From contig NZ_JAEDAL010000008.1 of assembly GCF_016093295.1 (NCBI RefSeq), positions 78,901-142,900 on the forward strand: DNA of 64,000 nt, written 5' to 3'. Made by a program: the position numbers and the translations under genes. This stretch comes from Inhella gelatinilytica. Its GTDB lineage: Bacteria; Pseudomonadota; Gammaproteobacteria; Burkholderiales; Burkholderiaceae_C. The notes under the pieces were generated by a model. The model was not told the DNA's origin. It ran no database searches and was given only the letters and a program-made list of their open reading frames with translations. Below, piece by piece: positions 17,391 through 26,756 of this stretch. Positions within the stretch are counted from its first letter, which is position 1, and the number at the start of each line of letters is the position of its first letter.

Positions 17391-18155
17391 TCATTCATCT
17401 TCAAATCCCGAATAGATCACGCTCAGTTCATGCCCGCGACGTGGTCGCGACAGGCCCGCCTCGATGCCCGGACGATCCGGGGCGGATTCCTGGACCACCA
17501 CCCATGCAAAGTGGCCGACCTCACTCTTGGCTGCGCACGCCTCCGCGATAGCGTCCCAATCGTGCGGCCGAACCGGATCAGCGCGGAGATCGTGTGTGCA
17601 CCGTACGACCACCCATTCGAGTTCCCCGGAATCGCCCACAAACCAAATCGATGGACTCACCCGGGGGTTGGGCTGCATGGAGACCTCGGAGTAGCCATCG
17701 GCGATGAGGTTCTCTTCCACGACTTGGACAGCCAGGTGGTGCATTTCCCAAGCGCTCATGGGTGTGGACTCATCTGAAACCAAAGCCACGGGGTCGACCA
17801 ACGCCCCGGTGGTGGCATTACGCAGCCCCCACCCTGGATCGACAGGTTGCCAGCGGCCGGCGAGCCCCTGCCGCCGCATACCCATGGTGCACGCATGGCC
17901 GCTGGCCTGCTCCGCCACCGAAAACAGTCCCCGCACGCTGCCCAGTCCGGCAACCTCGTCATCCGCATCGATGACGCGCACAAAGAACAGCTGATTGCCC
18001 AGTCGGAACGACAGATGCTCCTGGTAAGGCGGATGGGGGTGTGACCGAATCCATGACTGCATGCCCCCGATGACCTGGCGATCCAAATGTTTCCCCGCGG
18101 CGCTCCAACACCCGAAAAACGCCGAGCTCATCGGTTCTGACTCAATCTTGTACAT
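17391..18155 (-). CDS. Hypothetical protein
   Basis: A 254-residue soluble protein starting at MYKIESEPMSSAFFGCWSAA, with GGGAGCAAAT before the ATG. It is Trp-rich with alternating beta-like segments (LFFVRVIDADDEVAGLG, WVVVRCTHDLRADPV) and no catalytic signature that I know. It ends about 50 bases before the next gene on the same strand. Function unknown. Confidence 0.65.
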   Translation of the reverse strand: MYKIESEPMSSAFFGCWSAAGKHLDRQVIGGMQSWIRSHPHPPYQEHLSFRLGNQLFFVRVIDADDEVAGLGSVRGLFSVAEQASGHACTMGMRRQGLAGRWQPVDPGWGLRNATTGALVDPVALVSDESTPMSAWEMHHLAVQVVEENLIADGYSEVSMQPNPRVSPSIWFVGDSGELEWVVVRCTHDLRADPVRPHDWDAIAEACAAKSEVGHFAWVVVQESAPDRPGIEAGLSRPRRGHELSVIYSGFEDE

Positions 18156-18331
18156 ATTTGCTCCCTTGTTGGTCCGCCACGTGGCGGATCCCGTGCGCGC
18201 TCAAGTCGATGAAGCCCGTCGTCAGCGACGGACCACACCTCGACACATGGGTCACCGCTCGCGCACGCCCCGTCGCGGTGACCTCACCTCAATGGGTCAG
18301 CCCAAGGCTGGCCGTGAAGACGGGACAGGCA

Positions 18332-18730
18332 TTAGCGAGCAGGCACCACGTAGATCGGACGTCCGGCATAGGGGTTGCCGGCCCCATAGGGGTTGTTGAT
18401 GCTGTCTGGCGAGTACGGATTGCCATAACGGCCATACCGGTTGGAGGTGGAGTCGGCGTCGTACGGATTGGCGCTCAATCGGCCTCGGTAATTGCCTTGG
18501 GCGTCATAGAGACGCGGCGCGTCGGTGGCGTAGGGATTGCGCCATGACTGATTGCTATAGGCACTGCCATAGCGGCTGTATGGATTCATCAGACCGTCCG
18601 CTTTGTAGGGGTTGCCCGCGCCGTAGGGATTGCTAAGGCAACGGCTGTCATAGGGACAGACTTGTGCAGAGGCCATCAGGGAGCACAACAAGACAGGCAC
18701 AACGGCCAAGAACTTAGACGCACGAAACAC
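18332..18730 (-). CDS. Secreted NPY-repeat protein
   Basis: A 132-residue protein started at a GTG at 18730, since AGGAGG sits five bases upstream. It has a signal peptide (FRASKFLAVVPVLLCSLMASA) followed by a mature part built almost only from NPY-centred repeats such as NPYGAGNPY, NPYDADS and NPYSPDS, with RYG spacers and no globular core. It is probably exported and may sit at the cell surface or in the periplasm. Tyr/Asn/Gly-rich repeats of this kind have no established function. Confidence 0.7.
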   Translation of the reverse strand: MFRASKFLAVVPVLLCSLMASAQVCPYDSRCLSNPYGAGNPYKADGLMNPYSRYGSAYSNQSWRNPYATDAPRLYDAQGNYRGRLSANPYDADSTSNRYGRYGNPYSPDSINNPYGAGNPYAGRPIYVVPAR

Positions 18731-19122
18731 ATTCACCTCCTGAGTCGGTATCGATGGAATGACCTGCCAACGCACTACTCTCGTGGAGGAATCAAGTGCA
18801 CTGGTAAGACTCAAGATATCGTCCTGGTGGCTCATGGCGCGAGCCATCTCGAGAATCCTGCGCGTTCTTAGTTCCGGCGCGCGCTAAGGTGCTCCTGCAC
18901 TGGAAATCCTCCCCATCGTCATCTAACGAGAAGCCCGAGCATTCGAGGCATCTAGATCGCGGCTGATGCGAGAGGCCTCATGAGCGCTTTCCTCAATGCG
19001 CAGGACCTAAATTGCCAGACGTGTGGGAATTGCCTGGCAACACCCTAGGATGCGCCCTCCAATTGAACCGCACCGTCAGGCGCTGGCTCGAGAGGTAGAG
19101 GCTGAAAACAAAGGGAGAAGAT
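18731..19122. other. Divergent intergenic region
   Basis: About 390 bases between the NPY-repeat gene and the divergent membrane-protein gene. It should hold the promoters of both; no gene, repeat or clear hexamers were found by eye. Confidence 0.35.
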
Positions 19123-20004
19123 ATGAAGCTGCGGAGCATCCAACGGCTTGTGATCGCCATACTTGTAGTTCTAGCTGCACTTACCGCGTGGTACAGACCA
19201 CTTCAAGAAATTGCCGACGCTCAAGTCGATGCCGGCCTGAAGCGTGCATTGATTAGCTTCGCATCGGCCCGCGCACTTAACGCGGTGATTTCGGTCTTCC
19301 AAGGCACCGAGCTCTCGATAGAACCGCTTGGTGTTGGCGTCACTTTGACGCCAGGTCAAATCCTCGATCCGGTTAATGATCTGGTCGAGCAGTTCTCTAG
19401 CATCATGTTGCTCGCCAGCGTAGCGTTTGGCGTGCAAAAGACGCTTCTCGCCATCGGATCTCACTCCGCCATTTCGATTGCAGTCACCGGCATGGCATTG
19501 ATTTGGGCCCCTTTCTTCTACCGAGAAAAGGCACCTTCATGGCTGTCACGCATGCTGGTCATCCTTCTGATGATTCGGTTCGCCATCCCGGTTGTCGTGG
19601 TGGGGAGCGATTGGGCCTTTCATCAGTTCCTGGTCAAGGATTACGACCAGAACCAAGTCGCCCTAAATGAAACCAATGGGAACTTGAGCAAGCAGACGCC
19701 GCCGTCCGCCGCTCCTGTGACGCCTCCCCCAGAAGACCCAAGCGAGGAGAAGGGGCTCTTTGATCGGTTCAAAGAGCGTGCAAAAGCATCTATCAAAACG
19801 CCAAGCATCGATCTACAAGCAATCAAAAAAACGGTTGAGGAACTCCCCGAGAGAGTCCTCAAGCTGATCGTCGTCTTTCTGATGCAAACCATCATCATCC
19901 CCCTTCTGTTGCTTTGGACGCTCTACAAGATAGCGTCGACGCTCGCACAGCCGAGTAGCGCTCGCGAGCCCACTCGCCCGCCGCAGGCGGCACATATTTC
20001 CTAA
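19123..20004 (+). CDS. Multi-pass membrane protein of the DUF2868/GTPase cluster
   Basis: A 293-residue protein behind a good AAGGGAGAAG site. It has an N-terminal membrane helix (residues about 8-25), two or more helices around 93-170, a Pro-rich and charged cytoplasmic segment (TPPPEDPSEEKG), an amphipathic KSIxTPSIDLQ-like stretch and a C-terminal helix (about 245-275). No family recognised. It precedes the DUF2868 and DUF3482 genes on the same strand and may be part of the same membrane complex. Confidence 0.7.
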   Translation: MKLRSIQRLVIAILVVLAALTAWYRPLQEIADAQVDAGLKRALISFASARALNAVISVFQGTELSIEPLGVGVTLTPGQILDPVNDLVEQFSSIMLLASVAFGVQKTLLAIGSHSAISIAVTGMALIWAPFFYREKAPSWLSRMLVILLMIRFAIPVVVVGSDWAFHQFLVKDYDQNQVALNETNGNLSKQTPPSAAPVTPPPEDPSEEKGLFDRFKERAKASIKTPSIDLQAIKKTVEELPERVLKLIVVFLMQTIIIPLLLLWTLYKIASTLAQPSSAREPTRPPQAAHIS

Positions 20005-20251
20005 CCAGTTCCCAGCAAGATATGCGTCGGTGTCTTCTGGTGCCGCCCCCGACAAGATCAAGTCCAGCATCAGCGAATGGAGCACACCGTCGAAGCAGGC
20101 TCCGAAAATGCGCATCCGCTGTCTCCAAGGCAGCGCATCTAGTTCGGCCGCACTGAATGGGGAGAAGCGGATGGCGTATCGACTGCTATCAGTTGGCAGG
20201 GTTCTTTCGCCAAAGGCAGGCTTCATGAGCTTGCCGTGAGGTCCACGAAAC

Positions 20252-21724
20252 ATGGCACGACTTTCAGAACAAGAAGCCCTGGCGATCTGTGTCGTTCGAA
20301 GCATCGAGCAGTCCGCTCAAAGCAGCGGACTTTGGACAAAGACTGAAGCCACGAAGGCTACCCAGGCAGCCCTGGACCTCACGGAGGCACGCGCCAGCTT
20401 TAGTGAGATGCTTGCACGCCGAGCACAGTGGGCGATCAATCATCTGGCACAGCGCTCACCCGAACAGGCTCTTCGGATTAAAGATCCCAAGTGGCTTGGC
20501 GCCGCCGCATGGCTCCTTTGCGCTGCTGCGTTTCTCGCCGGTTGCGCGACGGACCACCTTGCATCAGGTAAGCAAGTGAACGTCGTTGAATACAGTCTCG
20601 TCGGTTTATTCCTCTGGAATATCTTCGTTTACTTTTTTGTTCTCGCTGGCCTCGCACGCACGTTGCTTCTCGGTGCCCCTAGGTCACCCAGTGTGATCAG
20701 CGAATCGATCGCAAAACTCCGCTTCAGGTCAGCGCTCAAGATCAGCGGCCAGCGGACGCGCGGTTGGTTGTTGGCGTGCCAGGAACGCTGGATTCAGCTG
20801 TCGCGAACATTGAGCACCTGCCGAACGAACGCTGCATTCCACGGAGCAGCCGTCTGCTTTGCGTTAGGGGTCTTGGCTATGTTGTATTGGCGCGGTCTGC
20901 CTACGCAGTACCAAGCTAGTGTCGCCGGCAGCACTTGGCTAGATATCGAGGTCACCTACCAAGTCTTCACATTCATCGTCACTCCTGGCGCACGACTGTT
21001 TGGCCTTCAGATCCCCAGCCCCGAGGATGTGGCAACGCTGCACGCCAACGAAAACAGCCTCGAGCTAGCCCGGGGACTATTTCACCTGCATGCTGCTTCT
21101 TTGGCGGTGTGGGTTCTGATTCCACGGACCCTACTGGCCCTCATCAGTTTGATCAATCTTTGGCGGCTACGCCGAGCGTTTCCCCTACCAATCACTGCTG
21201 CCTACTTCACCGCGCTTCGATCCGTTTGGCGCGGTCAAAAGATCGCCGTGTCGATCGTCCCCTTTCGATACGAGATGTCACAGCAGGCAAGACTTAACCT
21301 CCAAAAGATGTTGGAACGAGGCTTCGGCCTCTCGGTTGACATTTCGATTCAGCAACCGGTACTGATGGGAGACAACCCAGCCGACTGGAAGCAGTCGCTG
21401 AACAAACAAGGCCACGTTGCCGTCATTCCAGTCTTCAATGTCGCCGCCACTGCCGAATCCAATACTCATGGGGTCTTTTTGACTCGATTGCGATCTGCAA
21501 TCGACGCCGAAACTCCCCTGGTCCCCATCGTTGATACGGCGGCTTTCACACAGGAGGACCCTAGGCGTCTCCCTGAGCGCCAAGCGCAGTGGAGACGGAT
21601 TCTGGACAAAGCGCATGCAGAGCCACTTTTTCTGGATCTCGAGAGTGGCACCGAAGGTGATATTTCCACCTTCCACATCAGGATGAACCGTGATGATTCA
21701 ACCCGGCAGCACCAGCCAAGTTGA
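20252..21724 (+). CDS. DUF2868 membrane protein
   Basis: A 490-residue protein with several membrane helices (about 84-105, 115-140, 195-215, 280-305) and a soluble C-terminal region. The architecture and its pairing with a DUF3482 GTPase match DUF2868 proteins, which are typically encoded directly upstream of such GTPases. The biochemical role is unknown. The stop lies inside the next gene (about 30 bases of overlap), pointing to coupled translation. Confidence 0.8.
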   Translation: MARLSEQEALAICVVRSIEQSAQSSGLWTKTEATKATQAALDLTEARASFSEMLARRAQWAINHLAQRSPEQALRIKDPKWLGAAAWLLCAAAFLAGCATDHLASGKQVNVVEYSLVGLFLWNIFVYFFVLAGLARTLLLGAPRSPSVISESIAKLRFRSALKISGQRTRGWLLACQERWIQLSRTLSTCRTNAAFHGAAVCFALGVLAMLYWRGLPTQYQASVAGSTWLDIEVTYQVFTFIVTPGARLFGLQIPSPEDVATLHANENSLELARGLFHLHAASLAVWVLIPRTLLALISLINLWRLRRAFPLPITAAYFTALRSVWRGQKIAVSIVPFRYEMSQQARLNLQKMLERGFGLSVDISIQQPVLMGDNPADWKQSLNKQGHVAVIPVFNVAATAESNTHGVFLTRLRSAIDAETPLVPIVDTAAFTQEDPRRLPERQAQWRRILDKAHAEPLFLDLESGTEGDISTFHIRMNRDDSTRQHQPS

Positions 21725-23204
21725 GCAGGACAAGAGCATCCACATCTTCATCGCAGCGCACACCAATGTTGGTAAGACTGCACTGCTGCGCACCATCCTT
21801 GGGAAGGATGTCGGCGTCATTGAAGATGCCCCGGATGTCACGACCGTAACGGCGTCCCACAAACTTGCGGTAGATGCCGATGGAAGCGCACTGCTGATCT
21901 GGGATTCGCCAGGCTTTGGCGACAGCTTTCGACTGGCTCGCAGATTTCGGTTTCGATATCGGTGGCTAACTTGGCTGGTGTGCGAAGTATGGGACCGAAG
22001 GTTCCAGCCATCCCTTTGGCGTAGCCAGCGACTTGTGCTTGACCTGCAGAAGCAGGCGGACATCGTTCTCTATCCCGTGAACTTGCTAGAACGCCCTGCT
22101 GAAGCTGTCTATGTTGCCCCGGAACTTGAAGTGCTGAGCTGGACCGGAAAGCCAGTGGTTGCAATCCTGAATCAAGGCGGCTCAAGAGGTGACACCATCA
22201 GCAGGATCGCCGAGTGGCGGGAGTTTCTGGGTGGCTTCCCTGCCGTGAGGTCAGTGATTGACCTTGATGCATTCACACGGTGCTGGCTTCAAGAGCTGAA
22301 GCTCTTCGAGGAGATCGGTCGCCTGCTTCCCGATACATCGCATCAGAGTTACCAGCGACTTGCAAAAGTCCTATCAAGCGAGCATCTGAAACGATTCGAT
22401 GAATCGATCGCCGCCATCGTTGACCACCTGATGCAGACCGCTGGAGATCGCGCCGAATTGGACACAACATGGTTTAGCGGCGTGGCCGAAGCGATAGATC
22501 TAGTTCGCAACAAGCTGCCCTGGGGGAAATCCAAAGAGCAACGCCCGCAGGAGCGCGCCATGGAGGATTTAGCGCAAAGACTGGCAACGCGCGTTAGCGA
22601 CCTCGCCAATCGGTTGGTCGAGATCAATCGCCTAAATGGCGTGACCTCCGCAGACGTACTCCGCGTAGCAGCGACGCACATGCGCGTGGATGGCCCGTTG
22701 AATGCATCGACCGTATCACTAGTCGGTAGCGTAGTTTCCGGGGTATTGACCGGTTTGAGCGCGGACTTGATGTCCGGCGGCTTGACCCTTGGCACAGGCG
22801 CGCTGGTTGGCGGCGTAATGGGTGCTCTGGGCGGCGCAGTGATCGCCCAGGGGTACAACGTGCTCACGAGCAAGGACAAGAAGGTGATCCGCTGGAGCCC
22901 CAAATCCATCTTCGACGCGCTCGACAACTCCATCCTGCTGTATTTAAGCGTCGCCCACTTCGGTCGGGGTCAGGGAGACTGGCGGAAGAAGGATGCCCCA
23001 TCGCAATGGTCATCGGCCGTACTCCATGCAAGAGGACGCTACCAATATCGCTTAGATCAACTATGTAGCGCTGACGGCTTGATGGCGAATGCGCAGAGTG
23101 ATCGGCGAGAGTACACACTGGTGGTACGGGGTTTACTGCAGGAAGTTTTGATTCACCTCTACCCAAACGAGAGTGTTGCTTTGAAATCCGAGGGCCCGAA
23201 ATGA
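21693..23204 (+). CDS. GTPase with DUF3482 domain
   Basis: A 503-residue protein. The N-terminal G domain has a P-loop AHTNVGKTALLRTIL, a G2 region with DVTTVTAS and a G3 sequence WDSPGFGDS. The DUF3482 part follows, with a Gly-rich hydrophobic hairpin near residues 345-395 (LMSGGLTLGTGALVGGVMGA). A GTG lies directly before the chosen ATG. Family members pair with DUF2868 partners and are presumed membrane-associated GTPases of unknown role. It ends the plus-strand cluster. Confidence 0.82.
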   Translation: MIQPGSTSQVEQDKSIHIFIAAHTNVGKTALLRTILGKDVGVIEDAPDVTTVTASHKLAVDADGSALLIWDSPGFGDSFRLARRFRFRYRWLTWLVCEVWDRRFQPSLWRSQRLVLDLQKQADIVLYPVNLLERPAEAVYVAPELEVLSWTGKPVVAILNQGGSRGDTISRIAEWREFLGGFPAVRSVIDLDAFTRCWLQELKLFEEIGRLLPDTSHQSYQRLAKVLSSEHLKRFDESIAAIVDHLMQTAGDRAELDTTWFSGVAEAIDLVRNKLPWGKSKEQRPQERAMEDLAQRLATRVSDLANRLVEINRLNGVTSADVLRVAATHMRVDGPLNASTVSLVGSVVSGVLTGLSADLMSGGLTLGTGALVGGVMGALGGAVIAQGYNVLTSKDKKVIRWSPKSIFDALDNSILLYLSVAHFGRGQGDWRKKDAPSQWSSAVLHARGRYQYRLDQLCSADGLMANAQSDRREYTLVVRGLLQEVLIHLYPNESVALKSEGPK

Positions 23205-23222
23205 GATAGTCCCTGATCTTTT

Positions 23223-23280
23223 TGGCACCGATCCAATTTTGACCTCCGGGGGGTGCGGACAAAAAATTGGATCGGCGCCA
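23223..23280. repeat. Near-perfect inverted repeat, 18-base arms
   Basis: The left arm TGGCACCGATCCAATTTT and the right arm AAAATTGGATCGGCGCCA pair at 17 of 18 positions around a 22-base GC-rich spacer. It lies just after the DUF3482 gene. It lacks a T-run, so it is not a classic terminator; it could be a miniature IS remnant or a palindromic repeat unit. Confidence 0.7.
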
Positions 23281-23370
23281 GCAGTATCGATAGAACACAC
23301 TGCCCGCGCGAGCCCAGAGCGAAGGGATCTGCGCGCTGACACGGTTCAAGTTAGCGGGCGGGTGACTCAT

Positions 23371-23499
23371 AGGGCGAGCCACATCGCTCGCCCTGCCTAT
23401 TTGATGGTCTACGTTATCCATCGAAGTTCAAGGTGAACTCCCTTTGGATGCCCGGCCGCTAATCTCTGCAACCATTGCCAGCAGCTCACCGCTGCTGGC
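23371..23499. other. Two further perfect hairpins between convergent genes
   Basis: AGGGCGAGC/GCTCGCCCT with a 6-base loop (23371-23394) and GCCAGCAGC/GCTGCTGGC with a 5-base loop (23477-23499). Both lie in the approximately 430-base convergent gap. They may serve as terminators, though neither is followed by a strong T-run. Confidence 0.5.
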
Positions 23500-23631
23500 T
23501 TAGGCCTTCGACAGCCAGTCCAGGGCCGCCGTTTCGTCTTCCAGATCCATCTCGGTCCTTGAGGCAGCGCAGCGCCACCTTAGAAGTTCGAACGGCTGGT
23601 CGTTCTCCAAATCGGGTGAACGCGCAACGGT
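23500..23631 (-). pseudogene. Possible C-terminal gene remnant after res
   Basis: Directly after the Res stop, the same frame stays open for 43 codons, reading DLENDQPFELLRWRCAAS and MDLEDETAALDWLSKA before TAA. The composition looks coding, but no start with a ribosome site is visible. It may be the tail of a lost gene or a very short one. Confidence 0.3.
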
Positions 23632-26600
23632 TCACTCAGCTTGAGCACGCGCGATCAGTCCATCTACATTTTTGAATTTGTCGTAAATCACAGGAGCGTC
23701 TTCGCTCGACAAGGCTGCGAAATGGGCACTTCCGCAGGCGATCTTGGCTACCTCCTCAGGCCGTAGTGCCATCTCGAAAAGGTTGCCCTTCGTCTCAACA
23801 ACAAAGTACAGCTTGTCCCCCTCCGAGGTGTTGACCAGTACCGCCCAGTCCGGGTTGTAGGTTCCTAGGGGGGTAGGCACCTTGAACCATCCCGGAAGCT
23901 TCGCGTACACCTTGATGGCGTCGTTCTTCTCCAATTGGTCTGCGAAATCACGCTCCACCTCGGAGTCATAGATCACGTGCTGATAGACCGACCGCTCGGT
24001 GTTCAGAAGCATGTTCTTCAGGTAGCCGGTCAGCTCCTCCCGCTCGAACAGCTCCTGCGCATAGAACTCGTCATCGCCCAGCCGCTGGTAGCGGATCCCC
24101 TCGACCAGGACCGTTCGCTTGCATCGGTTGATCGCTTCGGCAGCGGTATGAATGAACTGCTGCGGGTTGCGCTTGAAGTCGTTCAAGCGTGAACCGCTGT
24201 CCACCAAGATCCTGGCAATGCTTCGACGGGTTAACTGAGTGCGGTTCTGCAGCTCGGTCAGTACGTCGGGTAAATCGATGTTGTCCTCGCTCAGTGCGAC
24301 CTGCTCGGCCCCACGTCTTTCGTGTGCCAACACGCCCGCTTGACCGATTTCCATGTCCGCCTTGCGCCACTGCAGTCGGGTCCGGCTCACTGGCGGCATT
24401 TCCTTCAGCGCCTTGGTGCAATCGTCAATCAGCTTGTCGTTGTCGAAGTCGACACGGTAGGTCGTCTTGAACTTGATGCGATCCCAGAGTGCTTTGAACT
24501 CCTCGCTGTCCAGCACGGCGCGTCGCACCGGCACGGTTTGGCGCTCGTCGGCGTTCTTGATCTCCAAGCGGCCGGCCACCTTTTTGAGCAGGGCCAGCAC
24601 TTGAGCACGGTGCGCCTCCAAGGCGGATGGCAAGGGCAGCGAACCGTCCTTGATAAGCGGCTTGAGCGCATCTTGCACACGCCCCTTGGCATCAATCAGA
24701 TTGGCCGACTTCAGGTGTTCAGCCAGCACCTTAGACGCCTGAAAACCCAGCGGTTGCTGGGTGCCGTCCGCTTGTTGCACGGGAATGCCGGCAAACAGGT
24801 GGTCTGGTACGACACCGAATTGATAGCCGTCGGCCTCAATCTCCTTCTGCAAGCTATCAGCGAACTGTTCGTAGCTCTCGTTGGCGATCACTGTCAGCGT
24901 GTTCACCTCAAAACCACGCACGCGCTCCCCATGCTGGTTCACGCAGAGTCGTAGGCCACGACCAATGGTCTGGCGGCGCCAACGCTCCGTTTCCCGCGTG
25001 CTGAAGTTGCAGATCTGGAAGACGTTCGGGTTGTCCCAGCCTTCCTTCAGTGCCGAGTGGCTGAAGATGAATTTCAGCGGCGACGCAAAGCTCAGCAGTG
25101 TCTCCTTGTCGCGCATGATCAAGTTGTAGGTGTCGTCGTCAGCGGCCGTGCTGCCGCTGGTGTCTTTGAGCACCTCGACCACCTTTCCTGCCACTTTTTT
25201 CTTGTCGATGGAGAAGTAGCCGTTGTGCACCTCATGTGCTGCCGCGCGCAGGTCCACTTCGCCAAACAAGCTCTGGTAGTCCGGGTGGCGCGCCCAACGC
25301 TGGTACTCCTCTTCGAAGATCTGCGCGTACACGCCCTTTTGCGCGTTGCCTTGCTCGTCATAGATGCGGTATTTGCTGACCTCATCGATGAAAAAAAGAC
25401 TGAGCACCTTGATCTTCATGGGACGAAGGCGTTTCTCCTTGTCCAGATGTTCCTTGATGGTTCGGCGAATCATTTCCCGCTGCACGACCAACGGCTCCAC
25501 GCCGCCCCACACATCGCCCACCCGCAAGAACTCCTGGCCACCTGGCACATGAAGCTCCATCAGAGCCTCTGACTTGGGACTCTTGGTTGCCACGCGCAGC
25601 GAGCCAATGCGCAGATTTGCGTAGATGTCGCGGCCAGTCTCCTGCTCCAGGTCAAAGCCGTCCTGCACCTGGCGCTCCTCGCGTTTGATCGCGCCGGTGC
25701 GGGTCATCACATCCAGCTCCACCGTGGCGGTGATCGTTCCGCGCGTGCTCTTCACGGCCAGCAGCTTCACGTAGGGCTTGTTGAAGCCTTGTTCCACCGT
25801 GGCAGCTGCTACCTCGATCTGCTTGACCAGCTTCTGCTCGTAGGCATCCACCGCATCCAGGCGGTAGACCATGTTGTGCTTGTCGACGTGGGTGGCTGAG
25901 TAGCGCAGGGTGCACAACGGGTTCATGCGCGCCATGGCCTTCTTGCCACGGCCATCCATGCCGCCATCCACGCTCTGCGGTTCGTCCACGATGAGGATGG
26001 GTCGCGTTGCCCGGACCAAGTCGATGGGCTTCTCACCGCCCGTCTTCTCACTGGCCCGGTACATCACGTTTCTGCTTCTCTCACGGCGCAAAGATTCATC
26101 AGCCTCTTCAGCCTCAGCTGCTTGCTCATCGCCAAACTTGTTGATCGCGCCAACCGTGACGACCATGATCTGCACGTTCGGACTGGTAGCGAAATTGCGC
26201 ACCTGGCCCAACTTGGCCGAGTCGTACTGGAAGAACTCGTAGCCTTTGATGGAGGGGTACAGCGTCTCAAAGTGCTCGCGCGTGATCTGCAGCGTTTTAT
26301 TGACGCCCTCTTTGATGGCCACTGAAGGCACGACGATGACGAACTTCGTGAACCCGTAGCTTCGGTTCAGTTCAAAGATGGTCTTCAGGTAAACGTAAGT
26401 CTTTCCGGTTCCCGTTTCCATCTCCACCGTGAAGTCGGGCGACAGCTGCGTCGTGGGCGGCAGGCCATTGCGCAACTGAACCGCTCGCAGATTGCCTTCA
26501 ATCTCCTCATCCAGCAGCGTGAGTCGATTTCCAATTCCGCCTTGATCGGTGGCCTGCATGCCCTCCAACATCCCTTGCAAGGGCGATGTGCCGTCGCTGG

Positions 26601-26718
26601 CGGCACGCATCGTGACGGTGAACTCGGTTCGGCAAATTTCTTGACCGTTGAACAGGTCCAAGACCGCCTGCACGGCATCGGTCTGGTACGTGAGATCTGA
26701 CTCGAAGTGAAGTTTCAT
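23632..26718 (-). CDS. res: Type III restriction enzyme, Res subunit
   Basis: A 1028-residue protein started at MKLHFESDLTYQTDAVQ (26718). It has a superfamily II helicase core with Walker A METGTGKTY near residue 100, a DEPQ Walker B (VDEPQSVDGGMDG) and late motifs ending QTIGRGLRLCVN. A C-terminal PD-(D/E)XK nuclease carries YNPDWAV and VVETKG near residues 955-978. With Mod it should translocate on DNA and cut near unmodified sites. It is the last gene of the six-gene operon, about 38 bases after the preceding gene. Confidence 0.95.
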   Translation of the reverse strand: MKLHFESDLTYQTDAVQAVLDLFNGQEICRTEFTVTMRAASDGTSPLQGMLEGMQATDQGGIGNRLTLLDEEIEGNLRAVQLRNGLPPTTQLSPDFTVEMETGTGKTYVYLKTIFELNRSYGFTKFVIVVPSVAIKEGVNKTLQITREHFETLYPSIKGYEFFQYDSAKLGQVRNFATSPNVQIMVVTVGAINKFGDEQAAEAEEADESLRRERSRNVMYRASEKTGGEKPIDLVRATRPILIVDEPQSVDGGMDGRGKKAMARMNPLCTLRYSATHVDKHNMVYRLDAVDAYEQKLVKQIEVAAATVEQGFNKPYVKLLAVKSTRGTITATVELDVMTRTGAIKREERQVQDGFDLEQETGRDIYANLRIGSLRVATKSPKSEALMELHVPGGQEFLRVGDVWGGVEPLVVQREMIRRTIKEHLDKEKRLRPMKIKVLSLFFIDEVSKYRIYDEQGNAQKGVYAQIFEEEYQRWARHPDYQSLFGEVDLRAAAHEVHNGYFSIDKKKVAGKVVEVLKDTSGSTAADDDTYNLIMRDKETLLSFASPLKFIFSHSALKEGWDNPNVFQICNFSTRETERWRRQTIGRGLRLCVNQHGERVRGFEVNTLTVIANESYEQFADSLQKEIEADGYQFGVVPDHLFAGIPVQQADGTQQPLGFQASKVLAEHLKSANLIDAKGRVQDALKPLIKDGSLPLPSALEAHRAQVLALLKKVAGRLEIKNADERQTVPVRRAVLDSEEFKALWDRIKFKTTYRVDFDNDKLIDDCTKALKEMPPVSRTRLQWRKADMEIGQAGVLAHERRGAEQVALSEDNIDLPDVLTELQNRTQLTRRSIARILVDSGSRLNDFKRNPQQFIHTAAEAINRCKRTVLVEGIRYQRLGDDEFYAQELFEREELTGYLKNMLLNTERSVYQHVIYDSEVERDFADQLEKNDAIKVYAKLPGWFKVPTPLGTYNPDWAVLVNTSEGDKLYFVVETKGNLFEMALRPEEVAKIACGSAHFAALSSEDAPVIYDKFKNVDGLIARAQAE

Positions 26719-26756
26719 TGTTCTGATTCCGCGCGTTCCGGGCGAACAAGGCGCTG

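Noticed and set aside
23371..23394. Perfect hairpin as a definite terminator of the DUF3482 gene
   Set aside because: It is about 170 bases after the stop and lacks a T-run, so its role cannot be asserted.
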